Below, piece after piece: positions 57,236 through 64,000 of a DNA stretch of 64,000 bases. The position numbers and the translations under genes are program-made. Below the pieces are notes generated by a model. The model was given only the letters and a program-made list of their open reading frames with translations. It was not told the DNA's origin and searched no databases. Where the stretch lies: contig QFPM01000005.1 of NCBI GenBank assembly GCA_003248655.1, forward strand, positions 1 through 64,000, given 5' to 3'. Each line of letters starts with the position of its first letter. The first letter of the stretch is position 1. The DNA comes from Microbacterium sp. (GTDB taxonomy: Bacteria; Actinomycetota; Actinomycetes; Actinomycetales; Microbacteriaceae).

Positions 57236-58900
57236 ATGGACCCGGATGCCCTCGCTGAAGCCCTGCTCGCCGTCATCGTCCCGCTCGCCGAGGCGCGACG
57301 CCCTGGCGCGAGCGACGGGCTGACCGCCGCCGACCTGCCGCTCGAGCGGCCCCGCAACCGCGAGCACGGCGACTGGGCATCCAACGCTGCGTTGAAGCTC
57401 GGCAAGGCCGTCGGTGCGAATCCGCGCGAGTTCGCGCAGGAGATCGCGACCGCCCTCGAAGCGACGCCCGGCGTCGCGAGCGTCGAGGTCGCCGGCCCCG
57501 GCTTCATCAACATCCGGCTGGATGCCGCGGCCGCCGGTGCCCTCGCGAAGACGATCGTGGATGCCGGCGCCGCCTACGGCACGAACGACTCGCGCTCGGA
57601 CGAGGTCATCAACCTCGAGTTCGTCTCGGCGAACCCGACCGGCCCCATCCACCTCGGCGGCACGCGGTGGGCCGCGGTCGGCGACTCGCTCGCGCGCATC
57701 CTGCAAAGTCAGGGCGCGCAGGTCACCCGCGAGTACTACTTCAACGACCACGGCGCACAGATCGACCGTTTCGCGCGGAGCCTCGTCGCGGCGCACCAGG
57801 GCGACCCGACGCCCGAAGACGGCTACGGCGGCGGCTACATCGACGACATCGCGCGTCGCGTCGCGCTCGCCTACGACGGCGACATCGACGCGCTCGACCC
57901 GGCCGCAAAGCAGGAGGCGTTCCGCGAGATCGGCGTCGGCTTCATGTTCGACGAGATCAAGCAGAGCCTGCACGAGTTCGGCGTCGATTTCGACGTGTAC
58001 TTCCACGAGAACGACCTGCACGAATCCGGCGCCGTCGAGCGGGCCGTTGCGCGGTTGCGCGAGCTCGGCCACATCTATGAGGCCGACGGTGCGACCTGGC
58101 TGCGCTCGACCGAGTTCGGCGACGACAAGGACCGCGTCGTCATCAAGAGCGACGGCAACGCCGCCTACATCTCGGGCGACCTCGCCTACTACCTCGACAA
58201 GCGCGAGCGCGGGTTCAACCGTTGCATCATCATGCTCGGCGCCGACCACCACGGCTACGTGCAGCGGCTCATGGCGATGACCGCCGCCTTCGGCGACGAG
58301 CCGTACGTGAACCTGCAGATCCTCATCGGGCAGATGGTGAACCTGGTGAAGGACGGCCAGCCCGTCCGCATGTCCAAGCGCAACGGCACCGTCGTGACCC
58401 TCGAAGACCTCGTCGAGGTCGTGGGCGTGGATGCCGCGCGCTACGCCCTCACGCGCTCATCGGCCGACTCGAACCTCGACGTCGACCTCGACGTGTTGCA
58501 GAAGCGCACGAACGACAACCCCGTCTTCTATGTGCAGTACGCGCACGCGCGCACGCACAACGTCGGGCGCAACGCCGCGGCATCCGGGGTCGACCGGAGC
58601 GTCTTCGCACCGGAGCTGCTCGATCACGAGACCGAGTCGGCGCTCCTGGGTGCCCTGCAGGAGTTCCCGCGGGTCGTCGCGTTCGCCGCCGAGGTGCGCG
58701 AGCCGCACCGCGTCGCACGCTACCTCGAGGAGCTCGCCGGGCTCTACCACAAGTGGTACGACAACTGCCGCGTGATCCCGCTCGGCGACGCGCCGGTCGA
58801 GGATGTCCACCGCACCCGCCTGTGGCTCAATGACGCCACCGGCCAGGTGCTGCGGAACGGGCTCGGCCTTCTCGGAGTGAGCGCTCCCGAGCGGATGTGA
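57236..58900 (+). CDS. argS: Arginyl-tRNA synthetase
   Basis: The 554-residue class I synthetase has an N-terminal tRNA D-loop-binding domain (RNREHGDWASNAALKLGK, about residues 38-55), the signature HLGG (HIGH-like, about 140) in SANPTGPIHLGGTRWA, and RMSKRNGT (KMSKS-like, about 378). A helical anticodon-binding domain ends the protein. It charges tRNA-Arg, one of which lies 1.8 kb upstream. TAGGAT ends 9 nt before ATG 57236. The DUF2993 gene follows 4 nt after the stop. Confidence 0.95.
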   Translation: MDPDALAEALLAVIVPLAEARRPGASDGLTAADLPLERPRNREHGDWASNAALKLGKAVGANPREFAQEIATALEATPGVASVEVAGPGFINIRLDAAAAGALAKTIVDAGAAYGTNDSRSDEVINLEFVSANPTGPIHLGGTRWAAVGDSLARILQSQGAQVTREYYFNDHGAQIDRFARSLVAAHQGDPTPEDGYGGGYIDDIARRVALAYDGDIDALDPAAKQEAFREIGVGFMFDEIKQSLHEFGVDFDVYFHENDLHESGAVERAVARLRELGHIYEADGATWLRSTEFGDDKDRVVIKSDGNAAYISGDLAYYLDKRERGFNRCIIMLGADHHGYVQRLMAMTAAFGDEPYVNLQILIGQMVNLVKDGQPVRMSKRNGTVVTLEDLVEVVGVDAARYALTRSSADSNLDVDLDVLQKRTNDNPVFYVQYAHARTHNVGRNAAASGVDRSVFAPELLDHETESALLGALQEFPRVVAFAAEVREPHRVARYLEELAGLYHKWYDNCRVIPLGDAPVEDVHRTRLWLNDATGQVLRNGLGLLGVSAPERM

Positions 58901-58904
58901 CCCG

Positions 58905-59735
58905 ATGAGCGACGAGCACCCGACCGCCCCGCTGCCTGATCCCGGCGCGCGCTGGGTGCTGGCGACGGATGCCGGCGCGCCGGCTCCTCGCCGCCGCTGG
59001 CCGTGGGTCGTGACGCTTCTCGTCGTGGGGGTGCTCGCGGCCGCGGCGTGGTTCGTGGGGGAGTACGTCGCGCGCGGAATCGTCGAGCGCACGATCCGCG
59101 AGCAGGTGACGCGTGAGCTGGGCCTCCCCGCCGATCAGCAGATCGACATCGGCATTCCCGGCCCGATCATCCCGCAGCTGATCGTCGGCAGCTTCGCGGA
59201 GCTCACGATCGCCTCCGACGACGTGTCGCTGGGCGGACTCAACGCCGACGTGCGCGTCGACGCGATGGATGTGCCCACGCGCGGCGGCGGAGACTGGAGT
59301 GGCGGTTACGCGACTGTCAGCTTCGACGAGGCGCAGCTGCAGACGTTGCTCAGCCAGGTCGAGGGGTTCCCGGCCGAGACCGTCTCGCTCGATGCCCCGG
59401 ATGTCGCCGCCGACTTCGAACTGCAGGTCCTCGGCATCGCGGTGCCGGTCGGCGTCTCGCTCGCGCCGCGCGCCGAGGGCGGTGACCTCGTGCTGAGTCC
59501 GGCCGCATTCCGGGTCGCGGGCGCCGAGATCACGGCCGACGCGCTGCGCGACCAGTTCGGCCTGCTCGCCTCGCCGATCCTCGGCGACTGGAACGTCTGC
59601 TTCGCCGACCGCGTGCCGCAGGCGGTCGAGCTGACGGACGTCGAGGTCCGCCGCGAGGCGGTGGTCGCGCGGTTCGAGATCGACAGCGCGATCATCCGCG
59701 ACCCCGCCGCCCAGGCGATGGGCACCTGCGCTTAA
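58905..59735 (+). CDS. LmeA-like (DUF2993) phospholipid-binding protein
   Basis: The 276-residue protein begins with a disordered Pro-rich segment. One transmembrane helix follows (about residues 34-55, WVVTLLVVGVLAAAAWFV), then a DUF2993 domain with GPIIPQLIVGSFAELTI and MDVPTR. Mycobacterial LmeA binds phospholipid and phosphatidylinositol on the outer side and supports lipomannan maturation, so a periplasmic lipid-handling role is likely. It is 4 nt after argS and probably co-transcribed. Confidence 0.82.
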   Translation: MSDEHPTAPLPDPGARWVLATDAGAPAPRRRWPWVVTLLVVGVLAAAAWFVGEYVARGIVERTIREQVTRELGLPADQQIDIGIPGPIIPQLIVGSFAELTIASDDVSLGGLNADVRVDAMDVPTRGGGDWSGGYATVSFDEAQLQTLLSQVEGFPAETVSLDAPDVAADFELQVLGIAVPVGVSLAPRAEGGDLVLSPAAFRVAGAEITADALRDQFGLLASPILGDWNVCFADRVPQAVELTDVEVRREAVVARFEIDSAIIRDPAAQAMGTCA

Positions 59736-59766
59736 TCTGTCCAGTCTGTCCAGATTTTGGTAGCCT
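59734..59766 (+). promoter_or_regulatory. Operator and -10 of the Phd/VapC toxin-antitoxin operon
   Basis: AATCTG (59734-59739) and CAGATT (59751-59756) form inverted ends around a repeated CTGTCCAG word. TAGCCT (59761-59766) ends 6 nt before ATG 59773. The antitoxin would autoregulate here. Confidence 0.6.
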
Positions 59767-59772
59767 GGTTTC

Positions 59773-60039
59773 ATGACGAACTGGCAGCTGCAGGCGGCGA
59801 AGCAGCGTTTCAGCGAGGTCGTGCGCGCCGCCGAGGGCGGTGAGCCGCAGTTCATCACGCGTCACGGGCATCCTGTCGCCGTCATCATCGACGTCGCGGA
59901 CTACCAGCGCTCGCGCTCCGCGCGGCCGTCGCTGAGCGCGTTTCTGCTCGCGGCGCCGACGGTCGGCGATGACGTCGCTTTCCCTGCTCGCGAGGCCGAC
60001 CCCGATCGCGCCGCTGCGCTCGCGGACGACGTGGCATGA
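59773..60039 (+). CDS. Type II antitoxin of the Phd/YefM family
   Basis: The 88-residue protein begins MTNWQLQAAKQRFSEVVRAA and contains TRHGHPVAVIIDVADYQR, the Phd/YefM DNA-binding fold. The C-terminal tail (about residues 60-88) is acidic and would cover the toxin's active site. ATG 59773 is probably leaderless, and the stop overlaps the toxin ATG (ATGA). Confidence 0.9.
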   Translation: MTNWQLQAAKQRFSEVVRAAEGGEPQFITRHGHPVAVIIDVADYQRSRSARPSLSAFLLAAPTVGDDVAFPAREADPDRAAALADDVA

Positions 60040-60437
60040 CGGCGTACCTGCTCGACACGAACGTCGTCTCCGAGCTGATCAAGGCCACGCCGTCACCCAC
60101 CGTTGCCGCGTGGCTTATGGGGGAACCGGAGACCTGGCTCAGCGTTCTCACCATCGGAGAGCTACGGCGCGGAGCGCACCTGCTCCGCCGGCGCGATGAG
60201 ACGCGCGCCGCGCGGCTGGATGAGTGGATCACCCAACTCGCGGCGAGCTATGGCGATCGCATCCTCCCCGTCGACGCTCGCGTGACGCATGCCTGGGCGG
60301 CGCTACCGGCGACCCGCACGCTCCCTGTGATCGACGCGCTCATCGCCGCGACGGCGCGCGTGCACGGCCTCACCGTCGCGACCCGCAACGTGTCCGACTT
60401 CGCCGACACCAGCGTCTCCGTCGTCGACCCGTTCTGA
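60036..60437 (+). CDS. vapC: PIN-domain toxin of the VapC family
   Basis: The 133-residue PIN nuclease has the first acidic residue in YLLDTNVVSEL (Asp about 7), Glu in TIGELRRG (about 42) and Asp in VIDALIAATA (about 97), consistent with Mg2+-dependent RNase activity. VapC toxins cleave tRNA or rRNA. The pairing with a Phd-type antitoxin by ATGA overlap is a standard VapBC/Phd-PIN operon. Confidence 0.9.
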   Translation: MTAYLLDTNVVSELIKATPSPTVAAWLMGEPETWLSVLTIGELRRGAHLLRRRDETRAARLDEWITQLAASYGDRILPVDARVTHAWAALPATRTLPVIDALIAATARVHGLTVATRNVSDFADTSVSVVDPF

Positions 60438-60465
60438 GCGGGTCACGGGCGCGCGGCGGGAGCCA

Positions 60466-60608
60466 GGGTTCATCCGGCGCAGAGTGTCGGCATCCGCGGG
60501 GGATGGGCGCGATTCGCGACGGATGAGCGGCGGGGCGCGCGGGCGTGCGGGGTTCGTCGGGCGCAGAGTGTCGGCAACTGGGCGAGATGGCGCGATTCGC
60601 GACGGATG
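60466..60608. repeat. Two imperfect 60-bp direct repeats before lysA
   Basis: Copies at 60466-60525 and 60550-60608 share GGGTTC(A/G)TC, GGCGCAGAGTGTCGGCA and GGCGCGATTCGCGACGGATG at the same spacing. The intervening 24 nt are GC-rich. They lie upstream of the lysA promoter. Confidence 0.85.
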
Positions 60609-60661
60609 GATGCCGGGGCGCCAACCCCGGCGCATGCGCGGAGCGGAATCCGGCGGTGCCC

Positions 60662-60688
60662 TAGACTTGCACCCACTGCTCGCAGTGG
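60662..60688 (+). promoter_or_regulatory. lysA -10 and leader hairpin
   Basis: TAGACT (60662-60667) is followed by the perfect stem CCACTG-CTCG-CAGTGG (60673-60688) that would open the transcript. The 5' leader up to GTG 60746 would be about 70 nt. Confidence 0.4.
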
Positions 60689-60745
60689 CCGCCGGGCGTG
60701 ACGAGACCGCCGGCGAACCGCTCCCACCCGATTGGTCTTCCCGCC

Positions 60746-62185
60746 GTGTCCGCCTCTTCCGATCGACCGCTCGTACCGGAGTGGCTCGCGGCGCCGGCCG
60801 ACGCGAACAAGCTCGCCGAGGCCGTCTGGCCGGTGTCCGCCACGCGTGACGCGCACGGCGAGGTCTCGTTCGGGGGAGTCGCCGCGAGCGCCCTGCGCGA
60901 ACGGTTCGGCACGCCCCTCTATGTCCTCGACGAGGATGCCGTGCGCGCCCGCGCGCGCGAGGTGCGCGGCGCCTTCGAGGATGCGGCGGCACGCCACGGC
61001 ATCCGTGCCCGCGTCTTCTACGCGAGCAAGGCATTCCTCTCGACGGAGATCGTGCGCTGGGTCACGGCCGAGGGCCTCGCCGTCGACGTCGCGACGGGCG
61101 GAGAGCTCGCCGTCGCCCTCGCCGCCGACGCCGACCCGGCGCGGCTCGGCCTGCACGGCAACAACAAGTCGACGACGGAGCTCGAGCGCGCGGTCGAGAT
61201 CGGCATCGGCTCGATCGTCGTCGACTCCGAGATCGAGCTCGAGCGCCTCGCGGCGATCGCCGAGCGCCACGGCGCAGGACGCGCCGATGCCGAACCCCAG
61301 AACGTGCTCATCCGCGTCAACACCGGCGTCCACGCCGAGACCCATGCGTTCCTCGCGACGGCCCACGAAGACCAGAAGTTCGGCTTCTCACTCGAGGATG
61401 CCCCGGCGATCGCCGCGCGTATCGGCGAGCTCTCGTCGCTGCGCCTCGTGGGACTCCACTGCCACATTGGCTCGCAGATCTTCGGCTCGGCAGGCTTCGC
61501 CGAGTCGGCGTCGCGGCTCGTCGAGCTCTACGCCGACCTGCGCGCCGCAGGTGCCGACCTGACCGTCCTGAACCTCGGCGGCGGCTTCGGCATCGCCTAC
61601 ACCTCGGTCGACACCCCGACCCCGATCGCCGAGCTCGCGACCGGCATCGTCGACGCCGTCGCCCGCGAGTGCGAGGTGCGGGGCGTGCCGCTGCCGAACC
61701 TCGCGTTCGAGCCGGGCCGCGCGATCGTCGGCCGCGCGGGCGTGACCCTCTACGAGGTCGGCACCGTCAAGCCCGTCCGCGTCAGCGACGACCTCACGCG
61801 CCTCTACGTGAGCGTCGACGGCGGCATGAGCGACAACGCCCGGCACGCCCTCTACGGCGCCGACTACTCCGCCCGCATCGTCTCACGCACCTCCGACGCT
61901 GAGCCCGCGCTCGCCCGGGTCGTCGGACGCCACTGCGAGTCGGGCGACATCGTGGTGGATGCCGAGTACCTCCCCGCCGATGTCGCGCCCGGCGACCTGC
62001 TCGCCGTTCCCGCGACCGGCGCCTACTGCTTCTCGCTCGCCAGCAACTACAACTACGTGCCCCGCCCGCCCGTCGTCGCCCTGCGCGGTGGCGAGGCGCG
62101 CGTGATCGTGCGCGGCGAGAGCATCGACGATCTGCTCGCGCGCGACGCGGGCATCCCTACGGAAAGATCGGAAGTACACGGATGA
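60746..62185 (+). CDS. lysA: Diaminopimelate decarboxylase
   Basis: The 479-residue fold-III PLP enzyme has YASKAFLSTEIVRW (PLP Lys about residue 93), GLHGNNKS, LVGLHCHIGSQIF (about 238) and NLGGGFGIAY (about 280). It makes L-lysine from meso-DAP in the last step of the pathway. Starts at GTG 60698 and GTG 60746 are both possible; I prefer 60746 because the family begins shortly before PEWL and the extra 16 residues look non-coding, but neither has a clear ribosome binding site. Its stop overlaps hom. Confidence 0.92.
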   Translation: MSASSDRPLVPEWLAAPADANKLAEAVWPVSATRDAHGEVSFGGVAASALRERFGTPLYVLDEDAVRARAREVRGAFEDAAARHGIRARVFYASKAFLSTEIVRWVTAEGLAVDVATGGELAVALAADADPARLGLHGNNKSTTELERAVEIGIGSIVVDSEIELERLAAIAERHGAGRADAEPQNVLIRVNTGVHAETHAFLATAHEDQKFGFSLEDAPAIAARIGELSSLRLVGLHCHIGSQIFGSAGFAESASRLVELYADLRAAGADLTVLNLGGGFGIAYTSVDTPTPIAELATGIVDAVARECEVRGVPLPNLAFEPGRAIVGRAGVTLYEVGTVKPVRVSDDLTRLYVSVDGGMSDNARHALYGADYSARIVSRTSDAEPALARVVGRHCESGDIVVDAEYLPADVAPGDLLAVPATGAYCFSLASNYNYVPRPPVVALRGGEARVIVRGESIDDLLARDAGIPTERSEVHG

Positions 62186-63498
62186 CGACCGACTACCGCC
62201 GCCTGCGCGTCGCCATGCTGGGCGCGGGAGCCGTCGGCTCCCAGGTCGCGGCGCTCCTGCGCAAGCACGGCGACGAGCTCGCCGACCGAGCGGGCGCCGC
62301 GCTCGATCTCGTCGGCATCGCCGTCCGCAACCCCGACGCGCCGCGCGACGTCGACCTGCCGCGCGAGCTCTTCACGACGGATGCCGAGGAGCTCATCGTC
62401 GGCGCCGACATCGTCATCGAGCTGATGGGCGGCATCGAGCCCGCGCGCGAGCAGATCCTGCTCGCGCTGAACTCCGGCGCCGACGTCGTCACGGCCAACA
62501 AGGCGCTGCTCGCGACGCACGGCCCCGAGATCTTCGACGCGGCCGATCAGGTCGGCGCCTCGGTCTACTACGAGGCGGCCGCGGCCGGCGCGATCCCGAT
62601 CATCCGGCCCCTGCGTGACTCGCTCGCGGGCGACCGCGTGCAGCGGATCATGGGCATCGTCAACGGCACGACGAACTACATTCTCGACCGCATGGACCGC
62701 GAGGGGTCGGACTTCGGGGGCGTCCTCGCCGACGCCCAGGCGCTCGGCTACGCCGAAGCCGACCCGACGGCGGACGTCGAAGGCTTCGACGCGGCGCAGA
62801 AGGCGGCGATCCTGGCATCCCTCGCCTTCCACACCGCGGTGCCGCTCGAGGCCGTGCACCGCGAAGGCATCACGCAGATCGACGCGCAGATGATGGATGC
62901 CGCGCGTCACGCCGGCTACGTCATCAAGCTCCTCGCGGTGTGCGAACGGCTCCGCGAAGGCTCGGGCGACGCGATCTCGGTGCGGGTATACCCGGCGCTG
63001 ATCCCGCGCGAGCACCCGCTTGCGAGCGTGCACGGCGCGAACAACGCCGTCTTCGTGCAGGCCGAAGCCGCCGGAAACCTCATGTTCTACGGCGCGGGCG
63101 CGGGGGGCGTGCAGACGGCATCCGCCGTGCTCGGCGACGTCGTCTCGGCCGCGCGCCGACACATCGCCGGCGGCGTGGGTGTCGGCGAGTCGACGCGCGC
63201 GAACCTGCCGGTCCTGCCGATCGGTCGCGTCACGACCCGATACCAGATCACCCTCGAGGTGTCCGATGAGCCGGGCGTGCTGGCGACGGTCGCCGGCATC
63301 CTGAGCGATGGGCGCGTCTCGATCGCGACGGTCGAACAGACCGTCCTCACCCACGCGAACGGCGAGCCGGGCGTCGCGCGCATCGTGATCGGCACCCACA
63401 AGGCGCTTGAGCAGGACCTCAGCGAGACCGTCGACCGGCTCGCGACGAGCGGCGTGGTAGGACGCGTGGTGTCCGTCTTGCGCGTCGAAGGCGACTGA
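62182..63498 (+). CDS. hom: Homoserine dehydrogenase
   Basis: The 438-residue protein has the NAD(P) loop MLGAGAVGSQVA (about residues 11-22), TANKALLATHG (about 105), GIVNGTTNYIL (about 157) with the catalytic region, and a C-terminal ACT domain (about 355-438) with VSDEPGVLATVAGIL for threonine feedback. It feeds threonine, methionine and isoleucine synthesis. ATG 62182 overlaps lysA by 4 nt. Confidence 0.95.
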   Translation: MTTDYRRLRVAMLGAGAVGSQVAALLRKHGDELADRAGAALDLVGIAVRNPDAPRDVDLPRELFTTDAEELIVGADIVIELMGGIEPAREQILLALNSGADVVTANKALLATHGPEIFDAADQVGASVYYEAAAAGAIPIIRPLRDSLAGDRVQRIMGIVNGTTNYILDRMDREGSDFGGVLADAQALGYAEADPTADVEGFDAAQKAAILASLAFHTAVPLEAVHREGITQIDAQMMDAARHAGYVIKLLAVCERLREGSGDAISVRVYPALIPREHPLASVHGANNAVFVQAEAAGNLMFYGAGAGGVQTASAVLGDVVSAARRHIAGGVGVGESTRANLPVLPIGRVTTRYQITLEVSDEPGVLATVAGILSDGRVSIATVEQTVLTHANGEPGVARIVIGTHKALEQDLSETVDRLATSGVVGRVVSVLRVEGD

Positions 63499-63552
63499 CG
63501 GCGCCCGCAGGGGCGACCGAGACTGAAGACGAAAAGTACGAAGGAGATCGAC

Positions 63553-64000
63553 ATGGCACACGTCTGGCAGGGAGTCCTGCGCGAGTTCGCCGACCGGCTG
63601 GGGGTCACCGATGCCTCGACCGTCGTGACGCTCGGCGAGGGTGGCACGCCCCTTATCCCCGCGGCGGCGCTGTCGGCCAAGACCGGCGCCGACGTCTACA
63701 TCAAGTTCGAGGGTATGAACCCGACCGGGTCCTTCAAGGACCGCGGGATGACGGTCGCCCTCTCGCGCGCCGTCGAGCACGGCGCGAAGGCGGTCATCTG
63801 CGCGTCGACGGGCAACACGTCGGCCTCCGCCGCCGCCTACGCGGCGCACGCGGGCATCACCGCGGCCGTCCTCGTGCCCGAGGGCAAGATCGCGATGGGT
63901 AAGCTCAGCCAGGCCGTCATCAACGGCGGCAAGCTGATCCAGATCCGCGGCAACTTCGACGACTGCCTCGAGATCGCGCGCGAGCTCGCCGACAACTACC
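63553..64000 (+). CDS. thrC: Threonine synthase, 3' end beyond window
   Basis: The first 149 residues are visible. They include the PLP site GMNPTGSFKDRGMTVALS (Lys about residue 60) and STGNTSASAAAYAA (about 84) of threonine synthase. The enzyme converts phosphohomoserine to threonine; a thrB is expected downstream. AAGGAG (63541-63546) is the best ribosome binding site in this stretch and fixes ATG 63553. It follows hom by 54 nt. Confidence 0.92.
   Translation, partial: MAHVWQGVLREFADRLGVTDASTVVTLGEGGTPLIPAAALSAKTGADVYIKFEGMNPTGSFKDRGMTVALSRAVEHGAKAVICASTGNTSASAAAYAAHAGITAAVLVPEGKIAMGKLSQAVINGGKLIQIRGNFDDCLEIARELADNY

Overview
The window comes from a high-GC actinobacterium, most likely a Microbacteriaceae member close to Microbacterium. 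Supporting signs are the fused 2-oxoglutarate dehydrogenase (Kgd type), a GuaB1-family protein, DUF3097, DUF222/HNH, LmeA-like and MprF-like proteins, a lysA-hom-thrC order, and many genes whose only start signal is a TAnnnT -10 box 6-9 nt before ATG or GTG (leaderless mRNAs). The assignment is an inference from gene content; no rRNA is present.

Layout. 1-3.5 kb: the C-terminal end of an RHS/polymorphic toxin with a metallopeptidase-like tail, then five tiny overlapping genes (lipoproteins, a HEAT-like protein with an early TAG, membrane proteins). 3.7-18 kb: MprF-like lipid aminoacyltransferase plus esterase, diacylglycerol kinase, Kgd, GuaB1, an AbiEi-like gene flanked by a shared palindromic repeat, and two CNNM/CorC proteins preceded by an acidic, proline-rich leader peptide. 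18-30 kb: old yellow enzyme, NAD(P)H-hydrate dehydratase, GT87 mannosyltransferase, thiamine-binding protein, a frameshifted MFS gene, metX and metY, SDR, MFS, phosphoribosyltransferase, uracil-DNA glycosylase, GNAT. 30-35.3 kb: a five-gene peptide-type ABC importer. 35.4-46.8 kb: hydrolase, DUF222/HNH nuclease with an SOS-like box over its start, AhpD-like and tyrosine phosphatase genes, a SIP-like gene behind an iron box, a HExxHxxQW protein, arginase-family, PspA, TPM-domain, DUF3097, TrmB and a CPBP-like membrane protein. 46.8-47.0 kb: a probable structured small RNA with a strong terminator. 47-53.5 kb: a seven-gene overlapping array of three paralogous membrane sensors, an unknown protein, two STAS proteins and a GAF-PP2C-HATPase fusion, which reads as a partner-switching stress module. 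53.6-64 kb: SARP-like regulator, tRNA-Arg(CCG), SGNH hydrolase, transglutaminase, argS, LmeA-like protein, Phd/VapC toxin-antitoxin, lysA, hom and the start of thrC.

The intergenic space is unusually rich in short self-similar repeats, each site with its own word repeated directly or as nested inverted copies. The heptamer GGATGCC/GGCATCC is also far more frequent than base composition predicts. The most interesting candidates are the MDDPP leader peptide before the CNNM/CorC pair, the small RNA at 46.9 kb, the sensor/STAS/phosphatase array, and the shared HExxHxxQW domain of the RHS tail and a stand-alone protein.
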